Assembly (NCBI GenBank): GCA_024291935.2
Contig: CM044309.1
Location: 35,240,001 to 35,304,000 of the forward strand
Reading direction: 5' to 3'
Length of the DNA stretch: 64,000 nucleotides
From: Okapia johnstoni
Lineage: Eukaryota > Chordata > Mammalia > Artiodactyla > Giraffidae
Made by a program: the position numbers and the translations under genes. The number at the start of each line of letters is the position of its first letter. The stretch's first letter is position 1. The notes under the pieces are model-generated. The model saw only the letters and a program-made list of their open reading frames with translations. It was not told the origin of the DNA and ran no database searches. Below, piece after piece: positions 1-10,956 of this stretch.

Positions 1-81
1 GTTCTGAAGAGGTAAGGAAGGAGCCAGGATATGTAAGAGTTTTTGAAGAAAACAGATTACTGCTAATTAGCACACTCTTTT

Positions 82-129
82 CATGGGGTCGCAAAGAGTC
101 AGACACGACTGAGCGACTGAACTGAACAG
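82..129 (+). mobile_element. BovB-type 3' tail, about 48 bp, nested in L1
   Basis: Only the last roughly 48 bases of BovB (or the related SINE tail) are present, ending in the gactgaactgaac motif. L1 sequence acac(t/c)cttt flanks both sides, which fits a 9-bp target duplication with one mismatch, so this is an extremely short insertion. Confidence 0.75.
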
Positions 130-663
130 TACACCCTTTGTCATAAATCACAGCAAGATTCTCTCTGACCCACCCTCCTAGATTAATGGAAATAAAAGCA
201 AAATAAACAAATAGGACATAATAAAACTTAAAAGCTTTTGCACAGCAAAGGAAACTATAAACAAGATGAAAAGACAATCCTCTGAATGGGAGAAAATAAT
301 TGCAAAGGAAGCAACTAACAAAGGATTAATCTCCAAAATATATAAGCAGCTCATACAGCTCAATATCAGAAAAACAAACAATCCAATCAAAAAAATGGGA
401 GGAGACCTGAACGAACATTTCTCTAAAGAAGACAGACAGATGGCCAAATAAACATGTTCAAATCAAAACTACAGTGAGGTATCACCTCACACCCGTCAGA
501 ATGGCCATCATCCAAGAAATCTGCAAACAATAAATGCTGGAGAGTGTGTGGAGATAAGGGAACCCTCTTGCACTGTTGGTGGGAATGTAAACTGATAGAG
601 CCATTATAGAAAACAGTATGAAGATTCCATAAGAAAATAGGAATAAATCTACCATATGACCCA

Positions 664-889
664 GGTGGCGCTGGTGGTAAAGAACCTACCTGCCAAAGCA
701 GGAGACGGAAGAGATGCCAGTTGGATCTCTGGGTTGGGAAGATGCCCAGGAGAAGGAAATTGCAACCCGCTCCAGTGTTCTTACTTGGAGAATCTCATGA
801 ATAGAGGAATCTGGCAGGTTACAGTCCATGGGGTCCCAAGGAGTTGGACATGATTGAAGCAATTTAGCACACACACACATTACACACAT
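664..889 (+). mobile_element. Bov-tA SINE in L1, exact TSD
   Basis: Full tRNA-related head and BovB-like tail with a short CA tail. The target duplication catatgaccca at 653-663 and 890-900 is exact and its sequence belongs to the host L1. Confidence 0.95.
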
Positions 890-1527
890 CATATGACCCA
901 GCAATCCCACTATGGGAAAACCAAAATTCTAAAAGACACATGTACCCCAGTGTTCATTGCTGCAATATTTGCAACAGATAAGACATAGAAGCAACCTAGA
1001 TGTCTATTAGCACATGAATGGATAAAGAAGACATGGCACACATACAATAGAATATTACTCAGCCATAAAAAGGAAGGGGTTTGAGTCAGTTGTAGTGAGT
1101 TGGATGAACCTGGAGCCTCTTATACAGAGTGAAGTATGTCAGAAAGAGAAAAACAAGTATCCTATATTAATGCATATACATATGGAATCTAGAAAAATGG
1201 CACTGGTGAACCTAGTAGAGAACAGACTTGTGGACACAGCAAGGGAAGGAGAGGGTGGAATGAATTGAGAAAGTAGCGTTGACCTTTGTACACTACCATG
1301 TGTAAAACAGATAGCTAGTGGGAAGTTGCTATATAACACAGGGAGCCCAACCTGGTGCTCTGTGATGACCTAGAGGAGTGGGATGGGGGGAGGAGGGAGG
1401 CTGCAGAAGGAGAGGCTATATATATAACTGTGACTGATTTGCATTGTTGTACGGCAGAAAACCAACACAACAGTGTAAAGCAATTTTCCACCAATTAAAA
1501 CATTAAAGAAAAGATTACTGCTAATTA

Positions 1528-3084
1528 AAGAAAACCATATATATCAAGTTAATGAATTTAGTGCTTTTCTGTGTATGGCAAGATGCAAAAGTCTGAGTTT
1601 ATTGAAATTAACCTTCTGATACACACCTTAACTTTCTAGGGCGAGGTTCCTGTTTTTCTCCATCCCGAATCCCCTCGGGGTACACCTCTGGGGGTGGCTT
1701 CAGAGGTTGATGGCTAGGTGGCAGTCAGCCTGTTTTTCTCCATCTTGAATTCCCCCCAGGGTGTGGCACAAGGGGCAGCTGGGCTGATGGCTTGATCATC
1801 CTCAGTTTACTGAAATGGCAGGTGACATTCTTTGTTCACAACACACAGGAGGTGTCAAACAGCTTATATTCAGCAGATTAGGGTTAAACTTACTAAGTGG
1901 AATTGTGTACTTGAGAATCCTATTAGGGAAAGAAGTTGTTTGAATGTTGGAGTCACGGGTATTGGTGGTCAGAGCAGTCCTTTCAATTTCACCATTCTAT
2001 CTGGTTTTACCTGAATCTCTAGTTTGTTATTTTTGTTTTGTTTTATTCAAATTTTGTATGTTTCACTTATGTCTCAGGCTAACTTTCCAGGAAGGAAATA
2101 CTGTATTTAATATCTTGAGAAAATGCATTATTTCTGACCTCATGTTAACTTTCAGAGGAACTTATTCAGAGGGCCTGTGTACAAGGAACATTGCCCAATG
2201 TATTCATCTGTGATTTTGGGTAAAAGCTGAGAAATATTTTTTCTTGTGGGTGATTTCTTATATTGTTCTCTCAGTGCTGAGAATTTAAAGGCAAATCATA
2301 ACTCTGAGAATGTCTTTTTTTTTTTAAATGGGAAATTGAGTAACTTGGTTTGAGTCTGTTGCATATTGAGTATTTAATTTCATACCCAGTCCAAGCTTTT
2401 AGGTCACAATGAGGAACTATTTCAGGAAAGCCATGAAACAGCCTCTCCTCTATGCCTTATTTTCAAGGAGGCCTTTATCAAATGTTAAATTGTAATTCAT
2501 TATTATTTATATCTTGTGAAATTGAAACACCAATATTCTTTAGAGCTTGAAATGGGATTTTTAGTTTTTTCAGAACGAACACCCTTGAAACATATTTAAA
2601 GTATTAGAAAAATAAATACTAATCTAGAATTATATATCTAAAGAAATTATCCTTCAAAAAATCAATGACAAAGACTTTCTCAGAAAAACAGTAGCTGAAG
2701 GAATTCAGAGGGAAGGAAAATGATAAAGGACAAAAACTTAGATCTACATAAAGAAAGGAAGAATGTGAGGAAGAGAAGGAATAAATGATAGTTAAATGAA
2801 ATCTTTTACTTTTCTTATTCTTAATAAGATTTATTTTTTTTTACTTTAATAAGCAAATGTGTTTATATTATCTTTTACTTATATTCTTATTATTAAGAAT
2901 TATTTTACTTTTCTTATTTTTAATGATAACTGCTTCAAGTGATAATAGCAACAATTTTGGATATGAATAAATTTAGCATATGAATAAAATAAATGAATGA
3001 CAACACTATTATAAGGGAGGGAAGAATTATAAATACTGTTATATATAATTTAGACTTTATTAAAAATAAATATTTCTGCTCTAT
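1528..3084. other. Mostly unique AT-rich DNA; one internal direct repeat
   Basis: No gene or young repeat seen. At about 1651-1730 and 1731-1803 two roughly 80-bp stretches align imperfectly, both opening with cctgtttttctccatc and both containing ggctga/gttga-tggct; the repeat family is not recognised. Otherwise low-complexity A/T runs. Confidence 0.55.
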
Positions 3085-4020
3085 GAAAGACACTGTTTAA
3101 AAAAGGAAAAGAAACCACATATTTGGGAAAATATTTGCAAAACACCTCTCTTATAAAGGACTTCTATCCCAAGTATAGAAAGAACTCTTGAAAACAAAAA
3201 ATAGGAAACAAACAACCCAACTAGAAAGTGGGCAATATATCTGAATAGATATCTCACCAAGGAAGATATACAGATGGTAAATTAGCATATAAAAGGTACT
3301 CAAAATTGTTTGTCATTAGGGAATTGCAACTTATAAGGAAGCTGAGATAGTACTACACACCTATTAGAATGACAGCATTTCAAAAAGCTTATAATACCAA
3401 ATGCTGATGAGGACCCAGAACACCAGGAACTCTCATTCATTTCTGGTGGGAAAACAAAATGTTACAACCACTTAGAAAGATAGTTTGGCAATTTCTTACA
3501 AAGCTAAACATAGTGTTTATATAATCTAGTGATTATGCTTTTAGGTGTCTACCAACTTAAGGTGAAAATTTTTGTCCACACAAAGACCCTCATAAAAATA
3601 TTTACAAGAGTTTCACTCATGATTGCCTAAGCTGGAAGCCACCAAGATGACCTCTAATAAATGAGTGGATGAACAAACTCTGGCTACAATGCCATATTAC
3701 TCAGCTATAAAAAGAAATGAGCTGTCAAGTCATGAAAAGACATGGATAACTGCAGAGTGCTTAAATGCATATTGCTAAATGAATAAAGCCTGAAAAGGCT
3801 TTGTACTATAATATACAAGGCAAAGTTATAGATACGGTAAAAACTTCAGTGGCTGTTTGGAGTTCAGGGGCTGGGGACTTGAATAGGTGAACCACAGGTG
3901 ATTTTTAGAGTGGCAAAACTACTGTATACAATATTGCAATACTGAATATATAACATTATGCATTTGTAAAAACAAGTAGAACTTTACAGCTCAAAGATTG
4001 AGGTTTAATATGTTCAAATT
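3085..4020 (+). mobile_element. Ancient L1M fragment (ORF2 end and 3' region)
   Basis: Degraded match to L1 ORF2/3' sequence in order: cDNA for the host-region text around tcaccaaggaagatatacag, actctcattcat..ggtggg, then atattactcagctataaaaag. Many indels; far older than the L1 at 70-1511. Confidence 0.8.
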
Positions 4021-4345
4021 AAAAAAATCATTACAAATTTAGGAGACTACAGTAGCAATGTGCACATTTAGCACCCAGATCTTAGTTTCTATTCCTCTTC
4101 TCCCATAAAAAAGCCAGGGCTTCTTGGAGAAATGACAGATTTTGAGACTGGGCAGGAAATACACAAAATACCTCTAAATCATCTTGAAATTCCAGAAAGG
4201 AAGAAAGCCCTCAGAAAAACTCCACATTGGGGAAATAGGTCAAAGAGGCACAGGAGGCAATAGAGAGAATCCTGGGTGATCAAAGCTGGAAACTATTTTT
4301 GAGTAATAAACAAAACAGTTTTGTTTTGCATTATTTATTATATAC

Positions 4346-4560
4346 AGGGCTTCCCAGGTGGCTCAAAGATAAAGAATCTGCATGCCAATGCAGGAGACTC
4401 TGGTTTGATCCCTGGGTCAGGAAGACCCTCAGGAGGAGAAAATGGCAACTAACTTCAGTATTCTTGCTTGCAGAAACCCATGGACAGAGGAACCTGGCAG
4501 ACTACAATCTATATGTTATGCAGTCCATAGTCGCAAAGCATTGGACATGTCTGAACACCC
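4346..4560 (+). mobile_element. Bov-tA SINE
   Basis: Starts at cagggcttcccaggtggctc, tRNA-like box B region present, tail degenerate near cattggacatgtctgaac. A small duplication-like insert interrupts the tail around 4507-4535. No clear target duplication. Confidence 0.9.
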
Positions 4561-5249
4561 ATGCATACATATATTACATATTAAATTATTTAGAATATAA
4601 CCTAAAATATAAGATAAATATATATGACTCATGAATATGTAATAAATAAATGCATGGGGGAAAAGAGACAAATCTCCATGCAGAATCCCAAATGAATTAT
4701 AGACACTCCAGCCCTAAATGAGTGGATATATCTCTCTCCACTCCTATGCGTGGGCTTGTACATGATGATCACACATCTTTCTAAATATCACACATCTTCT
4801 TTCTAAAGGGTACAACATAGAGATGGAAAGAATAAGAATAACTTTTCGAAGAAGAAACCTGACAGAAAGAACTTCTGCCTAGAAATCAAAGCCAGCATCA
4901 ACATGGCATCAAATATGTGGCATATGTTGATATGATGTGATGAAAATGGCACTTCACCTTTGTGATTTTCTCTCTCAAAACCTAGAACATGAGTCTAACT
5001 CCGAGAAAAACGTCAGAGACAAATTTCAACTGAGGGATATTTTACAAAATACCTGACCAGTACTCATTAAAATTAAGTCATTTAAAAGAAGGATAAGTCT
5101 AAAAAACTGCCAAAAACCAGAAGTGCCTGAGGAGATCTGACAATATGTATACATAATGTGGTATCCTGAATAAAATCCCAGAATAGAGAAACAACTTCAG
5201 GTAAAAACTAGGAAATCTGAATAATATATAAACTTTAGTCCTTAATAAT

Positions 5250-5530
5250 CGGAGAAGGCAATGGCACCCCACTCCAGTACTCTTGCCTGGAAAATCCCAT
5301 GGACAGAGGAGCCTGGTAGCCTGCAGTCCATGGGGTCACTAAGAGTCGGACAAGACTGAACACTCGTTCACTGTCACTTTTCACTTTCATGCATTGGAGA
5401 AGGAAATGGCAACCCACTCCAGTGTTCTTGCCTGGAGAATTCCAGGGATGGGGGAGTCTGGTGGGCTGCCGTCTATGGGGTCGCACAGAGTCGGACACGA
5501 CTGAAGCGACTTAGCAGTAGCAGCAGCAGC
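5250..5530 (+). mobile_element. Bov-A2 dimeric SINE with GCA tail
   Basis: Two Bov-A units joined by a cacttttcactttcatgcat linker, ending in a (GCA)n tail at 5514-5530. Target duplication agtccttaataat at 5237-5249 and 5531-5543 is exact. Confidence 0.96.
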
Positions 5531-5588
5531 AGTCCTTAATAATATATCAATATTTGTCAATTTGAACAAATGTTCCATAATAGTGTAA

Positions 5589-5749
5589 GATCCAACAGAG
5601 GATGAGATGGTTGGATGGCATCAGTGACTCAATGGACATGAGTTTGAGCAAGCTCTGGGAGATGGTGAAGGACAGAGAAGCCTGGCATGCTGCAATCCAT
5701 GGGATCGCAAAGAGTCCGACATGACTGAGCGACTGAACAACAACAATCG
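5589..5749 (+). mobile_element. BovB 3' fragment, 161 bp, exact TSD
   Basis: Last part of BovB (gaggatgagatggttggatg to gactgaacaacaacaa). Target duplication taatagtgtaa at 5578-5588 and 5750-5760. Confidence 0.92.
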
Positions 5750-5880
5750 TAATAGTGTAAAATGTTAGTAATAGGTTTTGAAACTGTGCCAGTTTTGGAC
5801 AGGGACTCTCTGTACTATCAACTCAGTCTGCAAATTTAAAGCTATTCTAAATAATAAAGCCTATTAATTAAAAAGGAACT

Positions 5881-6267
5881 TTAAGAGACTTCTCAAAATT
5901 ATAATATGTGGACCTTTTATGAATTCAAACTAACGATAGAGTCGTTTTTCGAGATCATTGTAGAGTGGAATAGTGACAATTTGATAATATATTATTCTTT
6001 TTCTTTAGTTGTGATAATTCTACAGTAATAATATATAAAACAATTTTTTTTGTTAGAAATGCTAACTGAAGTAATTAAAATAAAGACAATATGATGTCTG
6101 AATCTTCCTCAAAGTAATCCCGTTGGGTTTTAGAGTCTGGGAGTATAGATGAGACCAGATTCCCCAAGAACTGATAATGTTGAAGATGGATAATGACTAG
6201 ATAGGAGTTCATCATACTACTTCTTACTTGACATATGTTTAAATATTTCTATTAACATTCTTTAAAC
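5881..6267. other. Unique AT-rich spacer
   Basis: No gene or named repeat seen. Bases 6128-6154 reappear inverted at the junction of the neighbouring BovB insertion (6363-6389). Confidence 0.6.
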
Positions 6268-6275
6268 TAAAATGT

Positions 6276-6390
6276 CAGTTCAGTTCAGTCGCTCAGTCAT
6301 GTCCGACTCTTTGCAACCCCATGGACTGCAGCACACCAAGCCTCCTTGTCCATCACCAACTCTCTCATCTGCACTCCCAGACTCTAAAAT
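6276..6390 (-). mobile_element. Short BovB 3' fragment with foreign 5' junction piece
   Basis: BovB tail in minus orientation (6276-6362). Target duplication taaaatgt at 6268-6275 and 6391-6398. The element's 5' end carries 27 bases (6363-6389) that are not BovB but an inverted, 25/27 match to 6128-6154. Confidence 0.88.
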
Positions 6391-6398
6391 TAAAATGT

Positions 6399-8266
6399 AT
6401 ATTAAAGAATATTAAAGAGCTTTCATGATAAATGAAAGTTGTCCTTATATGTCAAGTTTATTATTTCTTCTCATGAATTCATTGATTCTTCAACTGTGTA
6501 AGAGGACATTCTTCAATGGAAATGCAATCCTTTCATATTTCAAAACAATAGTTTAAAAGACAAACAAATTTAACTAGTGTTTAACAAAATATTTTACATA
6601 CAAGTAAGTTTAGTAATTTGGATTCAGTTAACTTATTATGTTTATTATTTATGCTTAAAATGATATCCATTCTATTCTTTCCCTTTTGCAGACCAGCACT
6701 AATCAAAGGAATATTGTGAGATATATAGAATAAATCATAAATGTTTTCTTTCCCAACTGAACCCTCATATTGCAAACAAACATGATTTAGGTGTTTAATT
6801 AGTCTTGAGTTAATTTATACAACAATTTCAAAGTTACAGAATTTTACAGATTAATTTTAGCTGCTAATATTGTCAATTGAAACATGTTCCTTCTATTCAA
6901 AAAACATTTTGTATCATAAGCTTTTAAATATTTAAGTTAAATATTTATTGGTTAAATGTCAGTGACATGACATGCAACATATTTCACTATTATTTCTACT
7001 GAGGCAATTCTTCAGAATTTGACTCAGCTTTTTAAATCCTGGTTTTAAAAATCACCTCAGTAAATTTTTATTTTGACCAACTTCCTGCATTTCTAACGTA
7101 TAGTTTTAGTAAGCAATGCTATGTTGCTATCAAGGCATGTTTGATAGTTTCCAAAGGTTTTATTTTATTGCCAAGTGAAGCAACTTAACCAAACAAAGAA
7201 GCATACATTTCTGTGGCCATATCTTACTGACACAAGAGACCTTACTGCAGGAAAATGCATATAAAGAATATTCCATAAAGATTATTCCATTTGGCTAAAG
7301 GCAAACCATGCTGTAACAGGACTGTGAGGCTTAAGGGAAAGTATTTGTGATAAATGTATTAGAATTACCAGGTAAACATTTTAGTTTGATCAAAACTGGT
7401 TTCCTAAAGACTTGAGTTTATGTGCATATGTTTATAACCTACAAGCCGATGGAGTGAAAAGGGGGAACTGTGTTTCACAGTGCCCTTGGAAGGCACTCAT
7501 GTCTTTGGCCACCACTGCTGACTTTTTCCCTTGTTGGTACCAAGCTGACCTACTGTTGCTTTCCAGAATGAATAGCCTTTTAAACAAAATTTTAAAACAA
7601 AATCTCTTTGCTGTGTTTTGAGAGACACAGGCTATTTTTTCTTTTAGAACTGCAAGTGGCCACCAGGAGGCAGAAATCTATTGCTTATTATTTATCAATA
7701 TTTACAGAAATATGATTAGACAGTAGAAATAAAAGTTATGTTTTATTTTACACTTGAGATTTGTGAGTGATGATTTAATTATTGGTAAATAACTTGATTT
7801 TCCTATCTGAGGAACATACCTTATTTAACACAAATATTTGTTCAAGGACAATTATGGAAAATATTTGACTAATCAAAATGTCTATTATATAGAATTTGCT
7901 TAGGATAAAGAGGAGAATTTTTTTATTTAAAAATTGTTAACAGTGGTAACATTTCAAAAGTCAGCTCTTCTGGTTTAGTAAATAGCTTCATAATCCCTAT
8001 ATATGCTAGCTGTGATTTTGAGGGCTTCAGGTCTATTTTGTTTTTAAATCAATGAAAAATACTTCTTTGGTATGTATGAATAATACCTGAGTATTAATCA
8101 TGCAGAAAATACTGTATGCTGGAAATAGGTACGTATTAAAGATAGCTTTCATGACATATCTGACTAGAGGAAGAAGAGTCTCTTAGTCTAGAAATTGGGA
8201 TAGGAGGAAAGGTTTATAGATGAAAAGGGAGAATTTTTTGGGTAGTGTCTCATCTATCTTTAGGAT
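6399..8266. other. Unique intergenic DNA
   Basis: No coding frame with gene-like features and no young repeat. It contains the CTCF-like motif at 7657-7676. Confidence 0.6.
7657..7676 (+). promoter_or_regulatory. CTCF-like core motif
   Basis: Bases 7660-7673 read ccaccaggaggcag, one mismatch from the CTCF core CCASYAGRKGGCRS. It sits in unique DNA downstream of PKIA. Motif match only; occupancy unknown. Confidence 0.4.
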
Positions 8267-8635
8267 GGTGGTCCCCAACCTTTTTGGCACCAGGACTGGT
8301 CTCATAAAACATGATTTTTCCACAGACCAGGGTGAGGGGAATGGTTTTGGGGTGATTCAAGTGCATTATGTTTATTGATCATTTTATTTCTATCATTATT
8401 ATATTGTAAAATATAATGAAATAATTATACAATTCACATAATGCAGAATCAGTAGGAGCCCTAAGCTTGCTTTCCTTCAGCTAGATGGTCCCATCTGGGG
8501 GTGATGGGAGAGTGATGGGGAGCAACTATAGATAACAAAGAAGCTTCCCTCACTCTCCAGTCACTCACCTTCGGCTGTGTAGTCAGGTTCATAACAGATC
8601 ACAGACCGGTGCCAGAGGTTGGTCACCTCTGCTTT
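8267..8635 (+). mobile_element. Fossil hAT-type DNA transposon, copy 1
   Basis: Opens with ggtccccaacctttttggca and ends with the inverted counterpart agaggttggtcacctc, with an A/T-rich interior. A homologous copy lies at 40943-41352. Looks like a non-autonomous hAT (Tip100-like ends); family name is provisional. Confidence 0.6.
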
Positions 8636-9132
8636 AGAGGGCCTCATGAGTAACAGGTAGGCCTGGAGATCTAGGACTGCAGTTAACCAGATTGAAAAGA
8701 AGAAACCTTCCTTTAATAAGCCAATTAAACTATACTCTCTCTGTTTTTCCTCTTTTTGATTTCCTTGGTGTTTATCAGACTCTTTGCCTGGCCTCAGCTT
8801 TACTAAGGGGAAACAAAGAGAAAGGAATTTTGTCTGCACTTAAATTAGAAGGCAAAAAAGAAAACATCTCTCAGAGGTGCCAATAAGAAGTCAACATTAT
8901 CAAATGACTGAGCCTGTCCAGTGATTCTCCCTGTCCTCCCAGGGCCAGTCCCTGAGGGCTTTGTGCTTTATTGCATTATGAGTATGTATGTCCCCTTCTA
9001 CTATCTATGACACTGTGAAACTTCAAAAGTATCAGTTACAAGAAAAAGTTAGAGCTGAACTTAAACTGACCCTAAGGCAGTCCTGAAGTGATTTTCCTCT
9101 CTCTTTTTCTCTTTCCTCCCAATTCAAATTTT
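8636..9132. other. Unique spacer
   Basis: No gene or repeat recognised. Confidence 0.55.
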
Positions 9133-9188
9133 GCTTCTCAAAATTTGACTTTCCTACATTAGATTAGGAAAGCCAAATTTTGAGAGGC
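9133..9188. repeat. 24-bp inverted repeat, 8-nt loop, at a BovB 5' junction
   Basis: Arms 9133-9156 and 9165-9188 match at 22 of 24 positions around the loop cattagat. The right arm (from 9168) is inside the BovB insertion, while the left arm is original target DNA. Confidence 0.9.
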
Positions 9189-9679
9189 AAACTTTGACAA
9201 CAAAGGTCCGTCTAGTCAAGTCTATAGTTTTTCCAGTAGTCATGTATGGATGTGAGAGTTGGACTGTGAAGAAAGCTGAGCACCAAAAAATTGATGCTTT
9301 TGAACTGTGGTGTTGGAGAATACTCTTGAGAGTCCCTTGGACTGCAAGGAGATCCAACCAGTCCATCCTAAAGGAGATCAGCCCTGGGTTTTCATTGGAA
9401 GGACTGATGTTGAAGCTGAAACTCCAATACTTTGGCCACCTGATGCGAATAGCTGACTCATTGGAAAAGACCCTGATGCTGGGAAGGATTGGGGGCAGGA
9501 GGAGAAGGGGATGACAGAGGATGAGATGGCTGGATGGCATCACCGACTCGATGGACATGAGTTTGGGTAAACTCTGGGAGTTGGTGATAGACAGGGAGGC
9601 CTGGCATGCTGCGATTCATGGGGTCGCAAAGAGTCGGACACAACTGAGTGACTGAACTGAACTGAACTGAACTGAACAG
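9168..9679 (+). mobile_element. BovB 3' fragment, TSD tagattag
   Basis: BovB ORF C-terminus (VMYGCESWTVKKAEH, FELWCW) and 3' tail ending in repeats of gaactgaact. Target duplication tagattag at 9160-9167 and 9680-9687. True BovB begins near 9189; 9168-9188 is an inverted copy of the upstream flank. Confidence 0.93.
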
Positions 9680-9687
9680 TAGATTAG

Positions 9688-10424
9688 AGTATGTATTATA
9701 AGTATTTCATTTGCTAGGATCCAATTAAACCAGGTTTTATTAGTCAGTAAGCTTCACATGATTAGAGATTATCCCTATGGTTGAACCATTGTATAGTTAG
9801 CATCCTGAAAGAACCTGACATGTAGAAGGAACTTATTCATACTTATTCAAATAGTAAAGAAGTAAAACCTCTGTGCCATTGAGTAGCGCTGCCCATAAAG
9901 AAGTGTAAGCTGTCTGACTATTTTCTCTGAGTTATCTTAGACTATAAACACATATTTCATAAAACAACACAACAATGTTAATAGCTAGTATTTATATTGA
10001 ATTGCAGGCACTGTTTTCAGAGCTTTATGTTTATTAACTAATCTTTCAACTTTACCCTTATCTATTATTACTCGACATCCTTAAGATATGCTATATCACT
10101 TCCTTTTGCTGACAAAAAAACTGGTACTCAGAGTAGATAATTAAATTGGGCAAACTTATACATTTTGTCAGTAAGAAGAAGTCTAAGTTCTGGGTCCATA
10201 ATATGAAAATCAATCTCTCCTAAGTATATTTGCCAACTGTTTCCTAGAATTATCAATCATTTGGAGTTCTACTGACTGGATAGATGAAAAAAATAAAGGT
10301 ATCTCTCTGATAGTTGAGCAACTTGTGAAATTTCTGATTTCTGTTGATGATGGATGGCAGTTGGTATCCTCTACTATCATCTCTCCCATAGTTGGTAAAT
10401 GACTCATTGGAAATCTGTAGTGAT
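9688..10424. other. Unique spacer with a MIR
   Basis: Nothing coding. About 9985-10180 is a minus-strand MIR (listed separately). Confidence 0.6.
9985..10180 (-). mobile_element. MIR SINE
   Basis: Degraded core in reverse: tttattaactaatctttcaac, then a run matching the cattttacagatgagg...ctcagag block and aagtctaagttctggg. Confidence 0.7.
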
Positions 10425-10433
10425 AGAGGTGAA

Positions 10434-10629
10434 AACTAGGGCTTCCTGTGTGGCTCAGATGGTGAAGAATCTGCCTGTAATGCAGGAGACCAGGGTTCGA
10501 TCCCTGGGTTGGGAAGATCTCCCAGAGGAGGGCATGGCAACCCACTCCAGTATTCTTGCCTGGAGAATTCCCTTGTACAAAGAAGTCCGTGGGGTCACAA
10601 AGAGTCAGACACAACTAGTGACTAAGCAC
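10434..10629 (+). mobile_element. Bov-tA SINE
   Basis: Complete head (gggcttcctgtgtggctcag) and tail. Target duplication agaggtgaa at 10425-10433 and 10630-10638. Confidence 0.95.
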
Positions 10630-10712
10630 AGAGGTGAACATTACTCTTGCCGCCAGTGTCATTTATGCATTCCTCCCCTCCACTTTCCATTATGCCCCTG
10701 TTCCTCCCCAGT

Positions 10713-10938
10713 GCTCGCGTGGGTGTGTGGGTGCTTAGTCTCTTCAGTACTGTCTGACTCTTTGAGACACTATGGACTGCCAGGCTCCTCTGTCCGTGGG
10801 ATTCTCCAGGCAAGAATACTGGAGTGGGTTGCCATGCCCTCCTCCAGGGGATCTCCCCCACCCAGGGATCGAACCCACGTATCTTATGCCTCCTGCATCA
10901 GTAGGTAGGTTCTTTTACCACTAGAGCCAACTGGAAAG
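10713..10938 (-). mobile_element. Bov-tA SINE
   Basis: Full element in reverse, from the gtgtgtgggtgcttagtc tail to ccaactggaaagc. Near-exact 18-bp target duplication (cccctgt..ccccagt) at 10695-10712 and 10939-10956. Confidence 0.94.
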
Positions 10939-10956
10939 CCCCTGTCCTTCCCCAGT

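Larger units (their letters stand above)
70..1511 (+). mobile_element. L1 (ruminant), 5'-truncated, with 16-bp target duplication
   Basis: 3' end of ORF2 plus 3' UTR of a ruminant L1 and an A-rich end. The exact duplication agattactgctaatta at 54-69 and 1512-1527 brackets it, proving a single retrotransposition. Frames are broken. It was later hit by a tiny BovB-type tail (82-129) and a Bov-tA (664-889). Confidence 0.93.
4640..5880 (+). mobile_element. Ancient L1M 3' UTR hosting two younger insertions
   Basis: Resembles the widespread mammalian L1M 3' end (phrases such as aaaatggcacttcacctttg and ggactctctgtactatc) and ends in an A-rich stretch. Interrupted by Bov-A2 (5250-5530) and BovB (5589-5749). 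Subfamily not assigned. Confidence 0.65.

Noticed and set aside
70..140. L1/BovB chimera formed by template switching during L1 insertion
   Set aside because: Flanking acac(t/c)cttt on both sides of the BovB tail and L1-like bases from 70 onward fit a later small insertion better.
5514..5530. (GCA)n as a coding or disease-type triplet repeat
   Set aside because: It is the ordinary tail of a Bov-A2 SINE bounded by its target duplication.
10399..10908. 169-codon frame
   Set aside because: It runs across two oppositely oriented Bov-tA SINEs.
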